A DNA stretch of 64,000 nt from an uncultured Hyphomicrobiales bacterium. GTDB lineage: Bacteria; Pseudomonadota; Alphaproteobacteria; Rhizobiales; Beijerinckiaceae. Numbering within the stretch: the stretch's first letter is position 1; every line of letters begins with the position of its first letter. The stretch lies in assembly GCA_903931945.1 (NCBI GenBank), contig CAIZEI010000066.1:1-64000 (forward strand), written 5' to 3'. The notes under the pieces were generated by a model. It was not told where the DNA came from and made no database searches. It worked only from the letters and a program-made list of their open reading frames with translations. Below are positions 1 through 9,188 of the stretch, piece by piece. The position numbers were made by a program, and so were the translations under genes.

Positions 1-1481
1 CCCTTGTCCATCGCAATGAACCATTGCGGCGTGTTGCGAAAAATCACCGGCTTTTTCGAGCGCCAGCTATGGGGGTACTGATGTTTCAGCCGTCCCCGCG
101 CGAGAATGTTTCCTGCGGCGACCAGCGCCTTGATGACGGCTTCGTTGGCGTCGCCCTTGTTGCCCTTGTCGTCGATGACGCGTCTGGCGCCACCTTCCGA
201 ATCCGGGCCAAAACCGGGGACTTCTTTGGTGTAAAATCCATCGGCGTCGACGGTGTAGGGGATGCGCGTGTCGATGCCGCGTTCGGCGAGCTGGCGCCCG
301 TTGGCCATCCAGACGTCAAAATCCTCGCGGCCATGGCCGGGCGCGGTGTGAACGAAGCCGGTGCCGGTGTCGTCGGTGACGTAATCGCCATCGAGGAGAG
401 GGATGGGGAAGTCGTAGCCGGGGATCGTTGCTGCGAGGGGGTGGGAGCAGACGATGCCGCTGAGCAAGTCTGAAACCAAGCCCACTCCAGCCACGCGTTC
501 GTAACCTGTCGTCTCAATCTTCGCCGACTTGAAGACACTTTCGGCCAACTTGTCCGCCAGAAGATATGTGCTGCCAACCTTGGCCCAATTGTCCTGAGGT
601 GCAGCAATTATACGATACAATCCATACTCAATTTTGTGCGAAAATGAGATTGCGCGATTGCCGGGCAATGTCCAAGGCGTCGTCGTCCAAATGACAACCG
701 ATGCTTTACGCAACGCCTCCTTCATTTCCAATGCATATTCGCTCGTATTGCCCGGATGCATCAATGTCGGTTCGGTACTGAAGTCACGGACGGGAAACGC
801 CACGAACACCGTATCGGAAACATGGTCCTCGTACTCGATCTCGGCCTCGGCCAGCGCCGTCTTTTCCACCACGCTCCACATCACGGGTTTCGAGCCGCGA
901 TAGAGCAGTCCGTTCATCGCGAATTTCATCAATTCGCGGGCGATCTGCGCTTCGGCGAAAAAATCCATCGTCGCGTAGGGATGCGCCCAGTCGCCGATCA
1001 CGCCGAGCCGCTTGAATTCCTCGCGTTGCGCGCCCAGCCAGTGCTGCGCATAGGCGCGGCATTCCTGCCGGAAGGCGATCATCGCGGCGGGGTCGGAAAG
1101 CTCCGGCTTTTTTCTGCCCTTCGAGCGGTAGTTGTCTTCCTCGATTTTCCATTCGATCGGCAGGCCGTGGCAGTCCCAGCCCGGCACGTAATTGGAATCC
1201 TTGCCGAGCATCTGCTGGCTGCGGGTCACCAGGTCTTTCAGGATTTTGTTCAGCGCATGGCCGATATGGATTGCGCCATTGGCGTAGGGAGGGCCATCGT
1301 GCAGCACGAATTTGGGCCGCCCGGCGCCCGCCGCGCGCAGCTTTCCGTAAAGATCGGTCTCCTGCCAGCGCGCAAGGATTTGCGGCTCCTTTTGCGGCAA
1401 TCCCGCCCGCATGGGGAAATCGGTTTTTGGCAGATAGAGCGAGGCAGAATAGTCCGGGCCTTTGGGGGTCTCGTCGGTCAT
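1..1481 (-). CDS. ileS: Isoleucyl-tRNA synthetase, N-terminal part (gene runs out of the window)
   Basis: Charges tRNA-Ile with isoleucine in the cytoplasm. Reading the minus strand from the ATG at 1481 gives an open frame of 493 codons with no stop to the window edge, about half of the usual 900-1000 residues. The class I signature is clear: [13 protein letters not shown] contains the HIGH motif, followed by [15 protein letters not shown], as expected for IleRS. The last residues visible ([10 protein letters not shown]) match the conserved block just before the KMSKS half. It lies downstream of ribF on the same strand, a common pairing. The start follows from the alignment of [18 protein letters not shown] with family N-termini. 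Confidence 0.97.
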   Translation of the reverse strand, partial: MTDETPKGPDYSASLYLPKTDFPMRAGLPQKEPQILARWQETDLYGKLRAAGAGRPKFVLHDGPPYANGAIHIGHALNKILKDLVTRSQQMLGKDSNYVPGWDCHGLPIEWKIEEDNYRSKGRKKPELSDPAAMIAFRQECRAYAQHWLGAQREEFKRLGVIGDWAHPYATMDFFAEAQIARELMKFAMNGLLYRGSKPVMWSVVEKTALAEAEIEYEDHVSDTVFVAFPVRDFSTEPTLMHPGNTSEYALEMKEALRKASVVIWTTTPWTLPGNRAISFSHKIEYGLYRIIAAPQDNWAKVGSTYLLADKLAESVFKSAKIETTGYERVAGVGLVSDLLSGIVCSHPLAATIPGYDFPIPLLDGDYVTDDTGTGFVHTAPGHGREDFDVWMANGRQLAERGIDTRIPYTVDADGFYTKEVPGFGPDSEGGARRVIDDKGNKGDANEAVIKALVAAGNILARGRLKHQYPHSWRSKKPVIFRNTPQWFIAMDK

Positions 1482-1713
1482 GGGAATGTGAAATCCAGTA
1501 GGGCGGAAGGGATTTGATCCCCAATTCACGCCGGGAATAGTTGATTTGTGGAAACAGCGCCATCGAAAGCGCCAAAACCCGGAGGCCGCGCGAGCTCAGG
1601 CTCGAGCGCGGTCCGGGCGGGTAATTCGAATGATAGGGCGTATCGTCAGCATGGTGACAGACTATCATACTGAAACGGACTGTGAAAGCGGGATGTGACG
1701 GACTGGTTGGAGA
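1482..1713. other. ribF-ileS intergenic leader, no gene
   Basis: This 232-bp gap holds no credible gene. It contains a spaced inverted repeat (ATGATAG at 1630-1636 and CTATCAT at 1672-1678) enclosing a shorter one (GTCA/TGAC), just downstream of the ribF stop. It probably contains the ileS 5' leader, but I cannot assign a terminator or promoter with confidence. Confidence 0.4.
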
Positions 1714-2694
1714 CTAGCCCGCCAAAATCTCCAGCGCCTTTTGCTTGTCCACATTCATCGCTGCGACCAGTTCGTCGAGAGAGCTGAATTTCTCTTCGCC
1801 CCGGATCCAGTCAACAAAGCTGACCTCAACCTGCTTGCCATACAAATCGCCCGAAAAGTCGAACACGAAGACCTCAAGCAGCGGCGCGCCCTGATCGTCA
1901 ATTGTGGGGCGGCGGCCGAAGTTTGCGACGCCTCCATAGGTCACGCCATCAACCCCCAATCGGACAGCGTAGATGCCATGCCGCAGCCGGCAGGAGGGAT
2001 CGAGCCTGACATTGGCGGTGGGAAATCCAAGCGTTCGTCCGAGCTTCTGGCCGTGAATAACTTCGCCCACGACGAACCATTCGTGCCCAAGAAGACGCGC
2101 CGCCCGGCTGACGTCGCCCGCCGTCAACGCGGCGCGGGCCGCATTGGAATGCACCGCTTCGGGCGCCCCATCGACATCGGCCTCGACTTTTCCAACGATT
2201 TCAACCGCAAAACCAAAACGCTTGCCGGCCTGCGCCAGAAATTGCGGAGAGCCCGAGCGGTTTTTGCCAAAATGGAAATCATAGCCGACCGCAACCCCGG
2301 AGATATCCAGCCGGTCAACCAGGATGGTCGAGACAAAATCCTCTGCCGCCTGAGCGGCGCGGGCGGCGTCAAAGGTCAGGACAATGACGGCTTCTGCGCC
2401 CAGACGGCCCAGCGCGCGGGCGCGCGCCGCCTCGGGCGTCAGGCGGAAGACGGTTCCGGGACCCGCGAAAAAATCAACCGGATGGGGCTCAAATGTGAGC
2501 GCCGCCAGCGGGCGGCCCAGCCGGTCCGCCAGTGTCCGGGCGGCGGTGAGCACAGCGGCGTGGCCGCGATGCGCGCCATCGAAGTTGCCGATGGCGACGA
2601 CGGGTCGGGCGAGGCGCGCCGGCAGCGCATCGGGATCGCGCAGAACCGGAGGGTCGGCTTCAGTCGTTTGGTTGGAATGGGGCAATTCGGTCAA
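1714..2694 (-). CDS. ribF: Bifunctional riboflavin kinase / FAD synthetase
   Basis: Makes FMN and then FAD from riboflavin. The N-terminal adenylyltransferase domain shows VVAIGNFDGAHRGH (the GNFDGxHxGH nucleotide-binding motif); the C-terminal flavokinase domain shows GRTLGFPTANV and ends with a typical DLYGKQVEVSFVDWIRGEEKF block. The open frame extends far upstream into the neighbouring hydrolase gene, so the start must be inside it. No ATG or GTG occurs in frame in the plausible region. I chose a TTG at 2694 (LTELPHSNQT), giving 326 residues, the normal family length; a second TTG lies three codons later. The function is certain, the exact start is not. Confidence 0.9.
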   Translation of the reverse strand: MTELPHSNQTTEADPPVLRDPDALPARLARPVVAIGNFDGAHRGHAAVLTAARTLADRLGRPLAALTFEPHPVDFFAGPGTVFRLTPEAARARALGRLGAEAVIVLTFDAARAAQAAEDFVSTILVDRLDISGVAVGYDFHFGKNRSGSPQFLAQAGKRFGFAVEIVGKVEADVDGAPEAVHSNAARAALTAGDVSRAARLLGHEWFVVGEVIHGQKLGRTLGFPTANVRLDPSCRLRHGIYAVRLGVDGVTYGGVANFGRRPTIDDQGAPLLEVFVFDFSGDLYGKQVEVSFVDWIRGEEKFSSLDELVAAMNVDKQKALEILAG

Positions 2695-2800
2695 TCTTGT
2701 TGCAACGCGGCAATGCCGAAGCGGGCGCAAACTGCCGCGCGCGACGCGCCGCGTCAAGGCTAACCATGCGTTTGGCGCTGGGCGTTTTGTCGCGTTGATG

Positions 2801-3670
2801 TCAGGCCGGAAAATACTTTGCGAGCCAATCCGACAGAACCCGCAATTCGCGTTTGCTGTCTTCAGCCAGCAAAAAATGGTCTGCGCCCGAGAACAGATGG
2901 AGTTCTGTGGGCTGCCCGGCATGGCCGAAAAGGTCAATCGATTGCTGCGTCGGCGTCACCGAATCGACCGCCGGATGCATCAGCAGCAGGGGGCGCGGCG
3001 CGATCTTGCCCACAACCTCATTGGCGCGGAAATCATACATGCTTTGGGCGGTTTCATGCGGAAACATCTGGACAGAGCCGGGCGCCACGTGCCCGCGCAG
3101 CGCAGGCGGAATCGGCACGATGTCATAGCGCGGCACCATCAGGGACTTTCCGGTGGCGGCGCGGTGGCGCTTGCCCTCTTCCAGCATGGCGCTGAATTTG
3201 GCCCATGCCTCGGGGCCAGGATGCTGGGCGCGGAATTTTTTTTCGCCATCGCCCCAGCCGCCAACCGAGATGGCGGCTGCGATCCGGTCATCGACTCCTG
3301 CCGTATAAACTGTGACTGCTGCGCCAAAACTCGTGCCCATGCAGGCAATTCGTTTGGGATCGATGGAGGGCTGACCTTGCAGAAAGGTGATGGCGCTGCG
3401 CGTATCGGCGACCTGATCCAGGCATATGATGCGCGCGGGCTCGCCTTCGCTTTCACCGCAGCCGCGCATGTCGAAAGCCAGCGTCGCATAGCCAAGCCCG
3501 TTCAGAAACTCGCAGGGTTGGGTCACGGTTTTGGAGGATTTGTTGCTGCCAAACCCATGCAGGACCAGTATCGCGGGCGCGCGCTTGTCCGGTCCGCAGC
3601 CCGCGGGCAGGGTCAGCACGCCGGCGATCTTGAGCCCGTCGGACGTAAACGTGACATATTGACCATTCAT
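2801..3670 (-). CDS. Alpha/beta hydrolase (dienelactone hydrolase / acyl peptidase-like)
   Basis: A cytoplasmic serine hydrolase of 289 residues with no signal peptide. The expected elements are in order: oxyanion-hole strand LVLHGFGSNKSS, nucleophile elbow MGTSFGAA (GxSxG), an acid in HPAVDSVTP and a catalytic histidine in FSGADHFLL. An upstream in-frame ATG exists, but the ATG at 3670 is preceded by GGGGAGAAACTTC, a good ribosome-binding site, so it was chosen. The substrate cannot be inferred; esterase, peptidase or dienelactone hydrolase activity are all possible. It precedes ribF on the same strand with a gap of about 100 bp, so the two may be cotranscribed. Confidence 0.85.
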   Translation of the reverse strand: MNGQYVTFTSDGLKIAGVLTLPAGCGPDKRAPAILVLHGFGSNKSSKTVTQPCEFLNGLGYATLAFDMRGCGESEGEPARIICLDQVADTRSAITFLQGQPSIDPKRIACMGTSFGAAVTVYTAGVDDRIAAAISVGGWGDGEKKFRAQHPGPEAWAKFSAMLEEGKRHRAATGKSLMVPRYDIVPIPPALRGHVAPGSVQMFPHETAQSMYDFRANEVVGKIAPRPLLLMHPAVDSVTPTQQSIDLFGHAGQPTELHLFSGADHFLLAEDSKRELRVLSDWLAKYFPA

Positions 3671-3947
3671 GAAGTTTCTCCCCATATCAAACGGTTCTGA
3701 ACGTTAGGTCAGCGTGTTACGCAATCTCTGACTAAAATGCGAGCGATTACAGACGCGAAATTTTTGCATCAATTTTAATCTGATTTGCGGAAAGGCGATA
3801 CGAATTTATGTTTACGCCCGGCTGACATTCAAATTAAGGATACGGAAATAAAATGCTCTTATGTCTGTTTGCAGGCATTAGCCGAGCATGTTGGGTGCGG
3901 GAATTAGTCCCGTACCCGGGGAGCCCCAGCGCTCCGAGGAATGGAAC

Positions 3948-4340
3948 ATGAGTAACATTTCGCTACCGATCCTTGTTGTCGATGACTACGCCACGATGGT
4001 GCGGATTATTCGCAATCTGTTGAAACAAATTGGTTATGAGAATGTCGATGAGGCCTCAAACGGCGCGGCAGCCTATGAAAAGCTGAAAGCCGGACAATTC
4101 GGGCTGGTAATTTCCGACTGGAATATGGAGCCCATGAGCGGGTTTGAACTACTGCAGCGCGTAAGGCAGGACCCGGCGTTGCACACGTTGCCCTTCATCA
4201 TGGTGACGGCGGAATCCAAGACCGACAATGTGATCGCCGCCCGCAAGGCGGGCGTCACAAATTATATTGTCAAGCCGTTTAACGCGCAGACCTTGAAATC
4301 ACGCATCGATCAGGCGCTTGGCGTCACCGCCGCAGCGTAA
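3948..4340 (+). CDS. cheY: CheY-like single-domain response regulator
   Basis: A 130-residue stand-alone receiver domain. The phosphorylation pocket is complete: acidic pair in LVVDDYA, phospho-acceptor Asp in LVISDWNM, Thr in MVTAES and Lys in YIVKPFN. The N-terminus (LPILVVDDYATMVRIIRNLL) is very like alphaproteobacterial CheY proteins that bind the flagellar switch. No che or fli genes are nearby, so the kinase is not evident. An ATG at 3941 is out of frame; the ATG at 3948 has GAGGA seven bases upstream. The gene is convergent with the HAD gene with only 3 bp between the stops. Confidence 0.88.
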   Translation: MSNISLPILVVDDYATMVRIIRNLLKQIGYENVDEASNGAAAYEKLKAGQFGLVISDWNMEPMSGFELLQRVRQDPALHTLPFIMVTAESKTDNVIAARKAGVTNYIVKPFNAQTLKSRIDQALGVTAAA

Positions 4341-4343
4341 TCC

Positions 4344-5216
4344 TTACCACACCAGCTCCGGTATGACGGCGGTCGGCGCGACGCCCGCCGTCTCAAACAG
4401 CGGCTTCAGCGCGGCCTCGTCGAGGTCCCCCGTGAGATGCAATTCGTCGCGGTGAACGCCTGACGTCACAAACAGGCAATCGAGGCCAAAATCTCGCGCG
4501 CCCCTGACGTCCGTGCGCATGCCATCGCCAATGGCGAGAATGCGTGTGCGATCTGGCGTTTTGCCCAGTTTTGCGGCCGCGAGTTTCATCGCTTCCTCAT
4601 AGATCGGAGCGAAGGGTTTGCCCGCCTGGATGACCCGCCCGCCCGCCGCTGCGTAGCGCTCGGCAATGGCGCCTGAGCAATAAATCAGGGAATCCCCGAC
4701 GTGAACGACGATGTCGGGATTGGCGGAGATCATGTCGAGCCTGCGCGCGAGCATCTCTTTCAGGATGGAATCGTAGTTCTCCGGTGTTTCCGTCCGGTCA
4801 TCGAACAGGCCGGTGCAAACGACATAACTCGCCCGATCGAGCGGGGTTCGCAGGGGTTGCAACCCTTTGAGGCGATGGAGCACTGCAAACAGGCTTTCAT
4901 CGCGCGGTGGACCGATATGGTAGAGCGGCGCCTCGCCGCGTTCTGCGATCCGCGCGAGTGTGACATCGCCTGACGTGACGATATCGTCGAACGCCTGCCG
5001 GGGGACGCCGAGCCCGGCGAGTTGCTCGCGGACAGGCGGATGCGGGCGAGGCGCATTGGTGACGAGTATGACTACGCCGCCGCCTTCGCGATAGCGGTTC
5101 AGCGCTTCGCAGGATTGTACGAAATGGCGGCGCCCATTGTGGACAACGCCCCAGACGTCGCAAAATACAGCATCGTAGTCTGGCGCAAGCGCGCCCAGTC
5201 CGGAAATGATCTTCAT
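4344..5216 (-). CDS. HAD-superfamily IIA phosphatase (NagD-like, TIGR01459 type)
   Basis: A 290-residue haloacid dehalogenase-like hydrolase. Motif I is the unusual FCDVWGVVHNG (DxWGVxH) typical of this alphaproteobacterial subgroup; motif II is in ILVTNAPRP; the Lys of motif III is in QAGKPFAPIY; the acidic motif IV is in ILAIGDGMRTDVRGA. The cap is the C2 type, as in NagD and pyridoxal-phosphate phosphatases. The physiological substrate is not known; a small sugar or nucleotide phosphate is likely. It is divergent from the RidA gene and converges on cheY. Confidence 0.88.
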   Translation of the reverse strand: MKIISGLGALAPDYDAVFCDVWGVVHNGRRHFVQSCEALNRYREGGGVVILVTNAPRPHPPVREQLAGLGVPRQAFDDIVTSGDVTLARIAERGEAPLYHIGPPRDESLFAVLHRLKGLQPLRTPLDRASYVVCTGLFDDRTETPENYDSILKEMLARRLDMISANPDIVVHVGDSLIYCSGAIAERYAAAGGRVIQAGKPFAPIYEEAMKLAAAKLGKTPDRTRILAIGDGMRTDVRGARDFGLDCLFVTSGVHRDELHLTGDLDEAALKPLFETAGVAPTAVIPELVW

Positions 5217-5350
5217 GCCGCCGGGCTAAGCGCGGGCGCCGCCGCTGTCAACGGGCGAATCGTCTGGCGCGCTTTTGCGCCCGGGATATTTGCGCTATGG
5301 AAAGCGATATCGGTCGCAAACCATGCGGTCGCCTTCACCGGAGACCGGCC

Positions 5351-5740
5351 TTGCCTGTGTTCATCAATCCAGATGCCGTCGCCCGCCCGGCGTCGCGTTA
5401 TTCGCAGGGCGTGCTGCACGGTCCTGTGGCCAAACGCCTCATCATCTCCGGGCAGGTCGGCGCCCGCGTCGACGGAACCGTCGTCGAGGGGATTGAAGCG
5501 CAGACAGAGCTGGTCTTTGACAATCTGACTGCTGTTCTGGCGGCTGCGGGCCTGGGGATCGCGGACCTCGTCAAGCTGACGATTTTCTGCGCCGATCCGC
5601 AGGGCGCGGGGCCGATCCGGCAAATCCGCAACCAGCGGCTTGGCGACCATTGCCCGGCAAGCACATTCATCCATGTCGCCGGGCTCGCCAACCCCGCCTA
5701 TCTCATCGAGATCGAGGGCGAAGCCCTCCGCGAAGCGTGA
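5351..5740 (+). CDS. RidA/YjgF/UK114 family protein
   Basis: A small trimeric-type protein of 129 residues. Family members hydrolyse reactive enamine/imine intermediates made by PLP enzymes. The family features are visible: YSQGVLHGPVAKRLIISGQVG, the helix QTELVFDNLTAVLAAAG, and the C-terminal PAYLIEIEGEAL block carrying the conserved Glu. The conserved Arg region is IRQIRNQRLGDHCPAST. A longer frame starts at 5297, but the TTG at 5351 has GGAG seven bases upstream and gives the usual family length, so I prefer it. It is divergent from the HAD phosphatase. Confidence 0.85.
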   Translation: MPVFINPDAVARPASRYSQGVLHGPVAKRLIISGQVGARVDGTVVEGIEAQTELVFDNLTAVLAAAGLGIADLVKLTIFCADPQGAGPIRQIRNQRLGDHCPASTFIHVAGLANPAYLIEIEGEALREA

Positions 5741-5851
5741 AACAAGCTCTGCGCCGCCGTCCCGAGCGTTGAATTCATTGGCGTTTGATGCAGGGGCGGT
5801 CTATATTCGCCTCTCGATTGAATGCTCGGCTGAAGGCAAACAAGAAATCCC

Positions 5852-6073
5852 ATGAACCGATTCGAACGTATGCCGCCAATGCCCGGCGAAGCCCAGGTGG
5901 AATTTCGCGACGGCGATTTCCGCGTGTTGCGCCCCGGCCCCTTCGTGCGTTGCGCCGCGACGGGCGTCGCAATCCCGCTCGACGACCTGAAATATTGGGA
6001 TGTTGATCGCAACGAGGCCTATGCCTCGCCGCAGGCCAGATTGAAAGCGCTTGGGGTGAATGTGAAATTGTAG
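5852..6073 (+). CDS. DUF2093 domain protein
   Basis: A 73-residue conserved protein of unknown function, restricted as far as I know to alphaproteobacteria. The sequence FRDGDFRVLRPGPFVRCAAT, then a stretch with LDDLKYWDVDRNEAYASP, is the family signature. It has a single cysteine, no signal peptide and no membrane segment. It converges with the fatty-acid hydroxylase gene and stands alone. Confidence 0.85.
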   Translation: MNRFERMPPMPGEAQVEFRDGDFRVLRPGPFVRCAATGVAIPLDDLKYWDVDRNEAYASPQARLKALGVNVKL

Positions 6074-6096
6074 TCGGGCGGTTGACCGACTGCGGT

Positions 6097-6732
6097 TTAT
6101 TGCGCCGGTCTGCGTATCTCCGGTTTGAACAGCGTTCCGAAAGCCCTGTCCCAGACATCGGTGGTCACGCCGAAATTGACATCTTCGCCAGCGCGGAAAT
6201 GATGCAACATGTGATGCCGGCGCGCGAAATCGAGATAGCCCGGATGCCCGCTGCGCAATTGATGCGTTGCATAATGCACGCTGCAATAAAATAAATACCC
6301 ACCAACAAGTCCTGCCGTGACGCCGGCGGCCGCTGCAGCGTTCACATCGTAGAGCGCGGCATAGCCGATCATGGCCAGCGCGAGGGGCAGGGAGCCCGGC
6401 GGCGAACCGATCAAAAGTTGAGGCGCGGCGTGATGCGCTCCATGCAACTGGCGCAGCACCGGCGCGCCATGAAACAGCCAGCGATGAACAGAATATTCAA
6501 TCAGGGTCCAGGCCAGTAATCCGCCGAGAAAAAAGAGGGCCACGCCGAAAGCGGCGCGCCCTGGCGGCAGAATTGGCAAGTCTCTCCAGCAATTATATAA
6601 CAGAAACCCGGCGAGTGGCGGGCAAACGAAAAAGTCGCAGAAGTAATTGAATCGCTCAAGCTTTGTAGCGGACGGGTCCGGAGTGCGATTTTCACCGCTG
6701 TTCAGCGCCGGGTCCGATTGTTGAACTTTCAT
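6097..6732 (-). CDS. Fatty acid hydroxylase / sterol desaturase family membrane protein
   Basis: A di-iron membrane oxygenase of 211 residues. The histidine clusters that bind the metals are visible in order: HRWLFHG, HGAHHA, HYATHQ and HHMLHHF. Hydrophobic segments (for example FGVALFFLGGLLAWTLIEY) surround them. Related enzymes hydroxylate fatty acyl chains of lipids or desaturate carotenoids and sterols; the substrate here cannot be told. The ATG at 6732 has GGAAG six bases upstream and was preferred to an ATG nine codons earlier. It is divergent from gpt. Confidence 0.85.
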   Translation of the reverse strand: MKVQQSDPALNSGENRTPDPSATKLERFNYFCDFFVCPPLAGFLLYNCWRDLPILPPGRAAFGVALFFLGGLLAWTLIEYSVHRWLFHGAPVLRQLHGAHHAAPQLLIGSPPGSLPLALAMIGYAALYDVNAAAAAGVTAGLVGGYLFYCSVHYATHQLRSGHPGYLDFARRHHMLHHFRAGEDVNFGVTTDVWDRAFGTLFKPEIRRPAQ

Positions 6733-6814
6733 GGCATGCTTCCAGCCGGACAACCGCAAAGACTTGCGCCCCCGCTTGGGTCAGGTCTTGACGGCGACTT
6801 GTGTACATTGCGAA

Positions 6815-6859
6815 AGCGAGCGACCGGCCCGGCGGTGCGTTCGCGCCGGGCCGCTCGCT
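6815..6859. other. GC-rich imperfect inverted repeat in the divergent intergenic region
   Basis: AGCGAGCG followed, after a 4-base bulge, by GCCCGGCG pairs with CGCCGGGCCGCTCGCT across a 7-9 base loop. There is no T-run, so it is not a classical terminator. It lies in the 279-bp gap between two divergent genes and may be a leader structure of the minus-strand hydroxylase mRNA or a protein-binding site. Confidence 0.4.
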
Positions 6860-6962
6860 CATGTCCCGGTCCTGCGAGGGGGGCGGCAAGCCGGGACAAC
6901 GATCATTTGCTAGCAATGAACCATGGCGGTTAAATGACAGGAATCCATTGATTCAGCGTGTC

Positions 6963-6991
6963 TTGCCCCGTCGGCGGCGCGGGATTATATC
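6963..6991 (+). promoter_or_regulatory. Candidate sigma-70 promoter of gpt
   Basis: TTGCCC and TATATC are separated by 17 bp, and the -10 element lies about 20 bp before the gpt start codon. This is a motif match only. Confidence 0.4.
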
Positions 6992-7011
6992 GCAGGAAAA
7001 AAGAGGGTGAC

Positions 7012-7509
7012 ATGATCGAACGCGCAGACAAGGCTTTTCCGGTGTCCTGGGATCAATTCCATCGCGATTCCCGCGCTTTGGCGTGGCGACTTGCGGCAGC
7101 CGGTCCCTATTCGGCGGTTGTGTGCATCACGCGCGGGGGGCTTGTGCCGGCCGCGATCGTCGCGCGCGAGCTGGAAATCCGCGTTATCGAGACGATTTCC
7201 ATCGCCAGCTACAACCATCAGGATCAGGGTGGCCTGCAGGTGCTCAAACCCATTGCGCCCGCAGTTCTTGAATTCGACCGCAGCGGAAAACTGTTGGTGA
7301 TCGACGATCTTGTGGACACTGGCGCAACGATGAAAGTTGTGCGCGAAATTTTGCCGCGCGCGCATGTGGCGACCGTCTACGCCAAGCCGCAGGGCCGACC
7401 GCTGGTCGATACATTCATCACTGAAGTCTCGCAAGACACGTGGATCTATTTTCCCTGGGACCTCGAATTGTCCTACGCCAAGCCCATTGCCGGCGCGAGT
7501 TCGCGATAA
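7012..7509 (+). CDS. gpt: Xanthine(-guanine) phosphoribosyltransferase
   Basis: Purine salvage: joins xanthine or guanine to PRPP to give the nucleotide. The 165-residue product shows [20 protein letters not shown] (the Gpt N-terminal loop) and the PRPP-binding motif [22 protein letters not shown] near the C-terminus is also typical of Gpt. A longer frame begins upstream, but the ATG at 7012 follows an AGAGGGTGAC stretch and matches family N-termini. It is transcribed away from the fatty-acid hydroxylase. Confidence 0.92.
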   Translation: MIERADKAFPVSWDQFHRDSRALAWRLAAAGPYSAVVCITRGGLVPAAIVARELEIRVIETISIASYNHQDQGGLQVLKPIAPAVLEFDRSGKLLVIDDLVDTGATMKVVREILPRAHVATVYAKPQGRPLVDTFITEVSQDTWIYFPWDLELSYAKPIAGASSR

Positions 7510-7687
7510 CTTCAGGCCAAGGACCGGATTGCTTTTCGGCTCGCAGAATTTGCGAATCGCCGAGGCATGATATCAACCCGCAAATATTTGACGACGCACC
7601 GGGGCATGGCAATGAAGAGCGACGGAGCAACCTGGGATTCATACATTTCTGTTTTGTGGGCAGCGTGGTTTTCATGACATGATTTGT

Positions 7688-7702
7688 ACGCATGATATGC
7701 GT
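7688..7702. promoter_or_regulatory. Perfect inverted repeat before the AAA ATPase gene
   Basis: ACGCAT-GAT-ATGCGT, 25 bp upstream of the start codon. It could be an operator or a small hairpin overlapping the leader. There is no further support. Confidence 0.3.
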
Positions 7703-7727
7703 TCGATAGCAGGCAAGGGTGCGCAAG

Positions 7728-9188
7728 ATGAACGTGGGCGAAATCCTGATAGCCAAGGGACTTGTTTCTGCGGATGGCGTCAAGCGGGCGCTCGAACATC
7801 AAAAGCAGAATGGCGGCAGGATTGGCGAAAGCATCGTCGCTCTTGGGTTGCTGACCAAAGATCAGGTCGAAAAGGCCCTAGAGGATGCGCCGCAGGCGCC
7901 GTTGACAGCGGCTGGCACTGGCATCGACCCTGCGTTGCTGCTCGAATTGGCCATGAAAGGCATGTACGCAGAAAACCTGGAAACGGCCTCGCAGATTGCC
8001 GAGGCCCTGAAACTCTCCAGCAACATCGTGAATCAGTTGCTTCAGGAAGCCAAGGAACGCAAATTCGTGGAGCCGCTGGCTTCGGCTGCCGGCGGCGGAT
8101 CAATGGCGGAATTGCGCATGTCCCTGACCCGCGCCGGGCGTGAATGGGCTGCCGATGCGATGAAACGCGGTCAATATTTCGGGCCAGCGCCGGTGTCGCT
8201 CAAGGACTACCAGGATCGCATCCAGCGCCAGCGCGTCACCAATGAACATGTGACCCGCCAGCGACTGGAGGAGGGGTTTGCCGGGCTGGTCATGAGCGAG
8301 CGATTCGTGAGCCGGCTGGGACCGGCGGTCAATTCAGGAAACGCCATTCTCATTTACGGGCCCGCAGGCAACGGCAAGACGACTGTCGCGGAGATCGTCG
8401 GCAAAATATTCCAGAATGTCATTTACGTGCCTTACTGCGTCGATCTGGATGGCGAGATTATGAAAGTCTACGATCCCACCATTCACAGCAAGGTCGCGGA
8501 CGCGCCCGAACCACAAGGCGTTGCGAACCTGCGCCGCAGTCGCATCGACATGCGGTGGGTTGCATGCCACCGGCCTATGGTGATTACAGGCGGCGAATTG
8601 ACGATCGAGATGCTCGATCTCAAATACAATTCGGTCGCCAAGTTCTATGAGGCGCCTCTGCATATCAAAGCATTGAACGGCACCTTTCTCATTGACGATT
8701 TTGGCCGGCAGCGCGCCAAGCCCGAGGACATCCTCAATCGCTGGATCGTGCCCCTGAATAGCCGCGTCGACTATCTGAACCTGCACACTGGCAAGAGCGT
8801 GATGATTCCTTTTGATGAAATCGTGATTTTTTCGACCAACATGCATCCCGACGATCTGATGGACCCGGCGTTCCAGCGCCGCATCGCTTACAAGCTGGAA
8901 ACTGTAGAGCCTCCGGAAGAGCTGTTTCGCAAGGTGTTTGACGGTATGGCCAGGAAACTCGGCCTTGAATTGACGGATGGCATCTACCGGCAGGTGCTTG
9001 ACGGCGTCAGGGGCAACGAAGCGCCGCTCGCCTATTTCCAGCCTAAATTCATTGTCGACCAGGTGCTCGCCTCGTGCAAGTTCGAGGGCAAAAGGCCTCA
9101 GTTCACCGCAGAAAATGTCGATGACGCCCTCGCCAACCTTTTCGTCAAAAAGGCGGATGGCAAGATGTTCGGAGTCAAGCGAAGCTAG
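7728..9188 (+). CDS. AAA ATPase with an N-terminal GspE/MshEN-like domain
   Basis: A soluble protein of 486 residues. Residues 1-50 contain two matching halves (GEILIAKGLVSADGVKRAL and GESIVALGLLTKDQVEKAL), the layout of the MshEN/GspE N-terminal domain, which in other proteins can bind cyclic-di-GMP. A linker follows, then an ATPase domain with Walker A GPAGNGKTT at about 211-219, Walker B TFLIDDFG, a sensor-like IVIFSTNMHP and an arginine-finger region PAFQRR. It is not a secretion ATPase: the core is MoxR-like rather than GspE. It stands alone between gpt and the molybdenum hydroxylase. ATG 7728 has AAGGG eight bases upstream; a GTG three codons earlier is possible. Confidence 0.82.
   Translation: MNVGEILIAKGLVSADGVKRALEHQKQNGGRIGESIVALGLLTKDQVEKALEDAPQAPLTAAGTGIDPALLLELAMKGMYAENLETASQIAEALKLSSNIVNQLLQEAKERKFVEPLASAAGGGSMAELRMSLTRAGREWAADAMKRGQYFGPAPVSLKDYQDRIQRQRVTNEHVTRQRLEEGFAGLVMSERFVSRLGPAVNSGNAILIYGPAGNGKTTVAEIVGKIFQNVIYVPYCVDLDGEIMKVYDPTIHSKVADAPEPQGVANLRRSRIDMRWVACHRPMVITGGELTIEMLDLKYNSVAKFYEAPLHIKALNGTFLIDDFGRQRAKPEDILNRWIVPLNSRVDYLNLHTGKSVMIPFDEIVIFSTNMHPDDLMDPAFQRRIAYKLETVEPPEELFRKVFDGMARKLGLELTDGIYRQVLDGVRGNEAPLAYFQPKFIVDQVLASCKFEGKRPQFTAENVDDALANLFVKKADGKMFGVKRS

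Noticed and set aside
756-1668. Long frames on both strands over the start of ileS
   Set aside because: The true ileS frame is open to the window edge and contains HIGH and the other synthetase blocks, so these are shadows.
1482-1713. A T-box riboswitch before ileS
   Set aside because: The inverted repeats there are short and no T-box sequence or specifier loop is visible. T-boxes are not expected in alphaproteobacteria.
2384-3700. A 438-codon plus-strand open frame
   Set aside because: It is antisense to ribF and the alpha/beta hydrolase, both of which have intact catalytic motifs.
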